A stretch of DNA of 64,000 nt, taken from Eucalyptus grandis (taxonomy: Eukaryota > Streptophyta > Magnoliopsida > Myrtales > Myrtaceae). Position numbers and translations under genes: made by a program. Shown here one piece after another: positions 60,537-64,000 of the stretch. The notes under the pieces were generated by a model. It was not told the origin of the DNA. It saw nothing but the letters and a program-made list of their open reading frames with translations, and searched no databases. Position 1 is the stretch's first letter, and the number at the start of each line of letters is the position of its first letter. The stretch covers positions 34,028,192 through 34,092,191 of the forward strand of contig NC_052616.1 of NCBI RefSeq assembly GCF_016545825.1, given 5' to 3'.

Positions 60537-62140
60537 GGCTGCGCATGGTAAAATTTCTGTTTCTCAATTTCTCAATTTCTCTGTTCTCGGGAACAGATTT
60601 GGAACAGAAATCCGTTTGGTAACGCAAATTGATTTCTCTATTTCTGAAACAGATTTCTGTTTCAGAAATTGTTTTGGGTGAGAAATCAGAAGCTAAAAAT
60701 TTTAGCTTCTCTATTTCTGAAGTAGAAATAGAAATTATTTCTTATCCATCCCTCTTCTTCCTTCAGCAAACATCGACTCCTTCTCTCCTCACTACCGTAG
60801 CTTTCCCATTCCTTCTCCTCACCTCAACCAAAAACTCTAGCGACTCTGAAGCTGTTCATCCTCGCCGTCGTCGCTCATCTCACCGTCGCCGTCGCCCTCG
60901 TTGCTCATCTCGACCGGCCAATTTGCTCCAGTCGTCCAGTCGGACCCGCCTCGTCCGTTTGCGTCCCCGGTCGCGCTCCGGTCGCCATCGCCCGGTAGCC
61001 ATCGTCGTCGCCCAACTCCAGCAGCCGCCGCCGTCGTCCATCTCCTCGCCGTCGCCGCTCATCTCGCCCTCGCCCTCGCCGCTCATCTCGACCGGCCAAT
61101 TTGCTCCGGTCGTCCCGTCGGACCCGCCTTGTCCGTCCGCGTCCCCAGTCGCGCTCCAGTCGTCATCGCCCAGTAGCCGTCACTGTCGCCCATCTCCGTC
61201 GCCCATCTTCATCCACGTCCCCTTCCGCTCTCGATTCCGCGGATCCAGTCGCCCAACTCCAGTCACCGTCGCCGTCGCCCATCTCTGTTGCCCATCTTTG
61301 TCCGCGTCCCCTTCCGCTCTCGATTCCGCGGATCTAGTTGCCGTTCGATCGATCCTTCCCTTTTTGCCTCTTTCTTGGTTGTTCTATGCTTGTTCTGTGC
61401 TTGTGCTCTGCAATTTGTGCTGCGAGTCTGGGTTGCTCTATTTCTGTGCATAATCACTGTGTTAATAAATGGTGCTCTTTTGTCTTGTCTCTGTTCTTGT
61501 TCATTTCTTCGATTTTGGGGGTACTTGGCTTCAACCCTTTCTTCAACGCCCTAGCTTCTGGGCTTTTATAGTTTGAGTGGTTGCTTCAATGTTGCGTTTA
61601 GATCTCTTTTTCGAACTGATCCTTTGTGTTTGTTAAAATGCCAAAATTAAATGCGTGAACTAATCTGAGAAGTATTCTTATGCTTATTGTTTGGATTGAT
61701 TGTTGTTCAGTATAGTCGTCCTCATCGGAACTCCGAATTGTGACACTACAATCGACTGTCAAGACTTTACTAGATTCACGTTAAATTGCTTGTGTATGTG
61801 TTGCCTTTCATGCATATTACATAAATTGCTAATGTTTTGAAGTTCTTAACTACTATATCGAATTACCAATATAAATTAAAGTGATTTACCAACTTTTATC
61901 AAATTAAATTACCATCACAAGCATCAAGAAGAGTGAGGTAAAAGGATGGGGACAGCATGATTCATAGAAATAGAATTTTTTTTTTTGGTTATCAAACGGA
62001 TTTCTATTTCAGAAATAAAAATTTTGAGTCGTTATCAAACGGGTTTCTTTGCTCAGAAACTTGTCTGGGGAATAGAAATTGAGAAATTGATTTCTGGCCA
62101 GAAATCAATTTCTATTTCAGAAATTTTACCATGCGCAGCC
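60537..62140. mobile_element. PIF/Harbinger-like non-autonomous DNA transposon, 1604 bp, inside the NB-ARC exon
   Basis: The terminal inverted repeats are identical over at least 23 bp, beginning GGCTGCGCATGGTAAAATTT at both ends. A TAA target duplication lies at 60534-60536 and 62141-62143, the TWA target typical of PIF/Harbinger. Removing the element plus one TAA restores the NB-ARC reading frame (HELL joined to SKHAF). Subterminal parts are rich in agaaat and atttct repeats, with a palindrome near 60688-60711. The GC-rich interior (60850-61340) contains internal duplications offset by 178 and 89 bp. No transposase is encoded. A 274-codon low-complexity frame (60629-61453) is not a supported protein. 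Confidence 0.88.
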
Positions 62141-62738
62141 TAAGCAGCTCATGAGCTTGACTGTTACTCAGTGCCTCAACTTTATATACATGATGTTGAT
62201 CCATCCGGTGACAAGTTAGCAATTGTTTATCTCTTGTAGTAATGATAATCCTACTTCCATTACCAAACCAGTCGCCTGTTCCTGCTAAAGCATCCAACTG
62301 GCACAATGCATCCACATCATCAATGATGAGGAGAACTTTTTGCGACCAAGTCTACGTTGTATTAGATTATTACCTTCATCCACATTGGACACTTTTAATC
62401 TTTGTTGTGGTAATAATATATCATTTAGTATCATTTCTTGTAAAGTAACCAAACCCCTGCTATCTTTTGAAGTTTCTCTAACATTTGCTAGAAAACATGC
62501 ACCCTCAAATTTTATGAACAGAGCATTGTAAAGAGCTTTTGCTAAACATGTCTTCCCTATACCTCCATGTCCCCATAATCCCACCATGAGAACGCCATCG
62601 TTAGACTCAAGTTTTAACATCAATTTCAACTCAGTAACTCGGATATATATGCCAATTGGATGCTTAGCAACATGTAATGGACGGTCTAGGTAAATGGAGA
62701 TCTTGTTCACAATTTCTTGTATAAGCTCTGACTCGTCC

Positions 62739-64000
62739 CTCACAAAAACAGAGAAACAAGTTGTAGAATGATTTGAATAAACAAATAACGAGAGCACACT
62801 GCTAACAATGACAAAGCAGTGCTCATATTTTCAGATAATGACAGCCAAAACAAGAAGTATTCCCACCGAGTCGAACTAGAACTCCAAGAGCTCCACACCA
62901 ATCAAAATAAGTTTGAGGTTTTAAATTTTTGTTATCCAAGTGGTTCATGTTCTCTTGATTTATTTATACGCTTAATCAAAAAGAACTCCTTAGGAATTTA
63001 AATCGTGATTATGATTTCGATTCCAAAATTATTAAACACCCTGAAGCACGATGTTATCGCCTTTAGGTGGCCCGTAAACAGTAATCATCCTGTATCAAGC
63101 GTTGTGAACTTTTTCCTTCCTAAGAAATGGGGAAAGTGCAATAATACTACTTAACATTTTGTTCATTGGTCAATCAAGTTTTAATTTTTTATTCTGTTCA
63201 AATGAGCCAGTGAATTTTTCAGTCGATAGAGTCCCAGTGTCGATTTTCTATTATTGAAAAAAGCCAAGTTTCTGTTCTATGAAAAGCCACATGTGACTTT
63301 TGAACTAAAAATACCAGTTGTAACGTGTTTAGACTTGGTCGACCAAAATCGAAAATCTACGGAACTCAATTTTACCAAAATGAAACGAGAAGACCTCAAT
63401 AGCCCATTGATAAAATTTCTAGAACTTTTATTACACTTTGTGGAGGGCAACAAGGATCCAAAAGAAAGAGCCACAACCTTACCCAAATGAAACAGGGCTT
63501 AGCAAAAGCTAAAGGCATAATTCTATCATTTGATGCCCAAAATTAGATTTTTTTTCCTTTTTTTCATGCTGGTGAATTTTAATAAATATTGGTAATTGTA
63601 AAAAAACTGCCATTAAAAAAAAATCGGTGACTTTTTGTTTCACATAACTTGTTAGTGACTTGCCAATAGTTTCATAAAATCACCAACTACTTGCTATAAA
63701 CTGCACATTACTCATTTCATACAAACTAACAAAATTTGATTTGCATAACTTACAGCCTCGAATTTACTAATTTTTATTTGAAATTACTAACATAATTAGA
63801 GTGACTTACCATCTTTGATAATGTTAGATAATGACTTACTAGTTTTGGATTACCAAATCTCACTTCAGCTACTTAACAATGTTTACTTGTTCTTTTAATT
63901 TGCCGACTTTTCTATTGGGTTCCTAGCTCTCATTTGAGTTTCTTACTTACTCATTTTTGAGATTGTCAATCTTAATTTAAGTGACTTACCAAATTTTCTT
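62739..64000. other. Upstream of the TNL NB-ARC exon; no TIR exon recognised
   Basis: AT-rich sequence. I searched the minus strand for the TIR hallmarks (FRGxDTR, WCLxEL) and did not find them, so the TIR exon is either absent or lies beyond 64000. Confidence 0.5.

Larger units (their letters stand above)
56019..62738 (-). pseudogene. TIR-NBS-LRR resistance gene, TIR exon not found, disrupted by a DNA transposon
   Basis: TNL genes are intracellular immune receptors. Exons on the minus strand: NB-ARC 60038-62738 (interrupted by the element at 60537-62140), LRR exon 59673-59948, main LRR exon 56539-57395 and the post-LRR exon 56019-56225 (KILPGGEMPQW, a C-JID hallmark). NB-ARC motifs: P-loop GLWGHGGIGKT, RNBS-A FEGACFLANVRE, kinase-2 LLIIDDVDAL (reached only after a -1 frame break in an A run near 62339), GSRIIITTRDK, GLPL as KGLPLALEVLGSLL, FLHIACFFKG and MHDLIQAMGMDIV. 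The aspartate-ended kinase-2 and these motifs are TNL type. Further damage: a TAG at 57237-57239 (YLDKL-stop-VLNLS) and a frame break in an A8 run near 56610. No TIR exon is seen up to 64000. It is a recently broken gene. Confidence 0.88.

Noticed and set aside
60629..61453. 274-codon open frame on the + strand inside the Harbinger-like element
   Set aside because: Low-complexity Ser/Pro/Arg-rich translation of GC-rich duplicated DNA. All other frames are also open there, and no transposase or other domain is visible.
1..64000. CRISPR arrays, bacterial operons, riboswitches
   Set aside because: The sequence is plant nuclear DNA with spliced genes. No spaced identical repeats or prokaryotic signals were seen.

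Overview
This window is nuclear DNA of a dicot plant, probably a woody one. It is AT-rich, its genes have many introns, and TIR-NBS-LRR (TNL) resistance genes are present, which excludes grasses. Many transposon relics have AT-rich ends and GC-rich cores. A myrtaceous tree such as Eucalyptus is my guess, not something the sequence proves. One 100-base run of N marks an assembly gap (18938-19037).

Layout. 1-3775: 3' part of a dead LINE on the + strand. 3854-5753: 3' remnant of a TNL gene (-). 5.8-12 kb: no recognisable gene, but a SINE with a 16-bp target duplication (7137-7342), a 168-bp direct duplication around a GC-rich 280-bp insert (10316-10931), a GC-rich repeat core and a truncated retroposon. 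12772-14325: an intact five-exon cinnamyl-alcohol-dehydrogenase-like gene (-), the only gene here that reads cleanly from start to stop. 16215-16742: a lone TIR-domain pseudogene (-). 16934-17934: a non-autonomous hAT element. 20.3-22.3 kb: a diverged tandem repeat. 22999-26541: a 15-exon ADIP (afadin/alpha-actinin-binding protein-like) coiled-coil gene (+). 28.6-33.3 kb: a tandem duplication carrying two copies of a small gene with the PFxWExxPGK motif of the DUF688-like family. 33-42 kb: several MITE or Harbinger-like elements. 42-47.3 kb: gene-empty. 48074-52673: a VIN3-like (VEL/VIL) Polycomb-associated gene (+). 53953-54882: a Rubisco small-subunit gene of divergent, non-mesophyll-like sequence (+). 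56019-62738: a TNL gene (-) broken by frameshifts, a stop codon and a 1.6-kb PIF/Harbinger-like insertion inside the NB-ARC exon.

The genes form no operon or visible joint pathway. They are a metabolic dehydrogenase, a cytoskeletal or coiled-coil protein, a chromatin regulator, a photosynthetic subunit and a decaying resistance-gene cluster of three TNL remnants. The ADIP, VIL and RBCS genes keep their domains and splice sites but carry many single-base indels, while the CAD gene and the long TNL exons have none or few. This points to local consensus errors, such as long-read gap filling, or to recent pseudogenisation. Resequencing would decide. I found no clearly new biological system. The strongest unusual items are the exact Harbinger-like disruption of the NB-ARC, a 30+2+30-bp perfect palindrome in a TNL intron, the 168-bp duplication with a foreign GC-rich insert, and the recurring GC-rich cores of the small DNA transposons.
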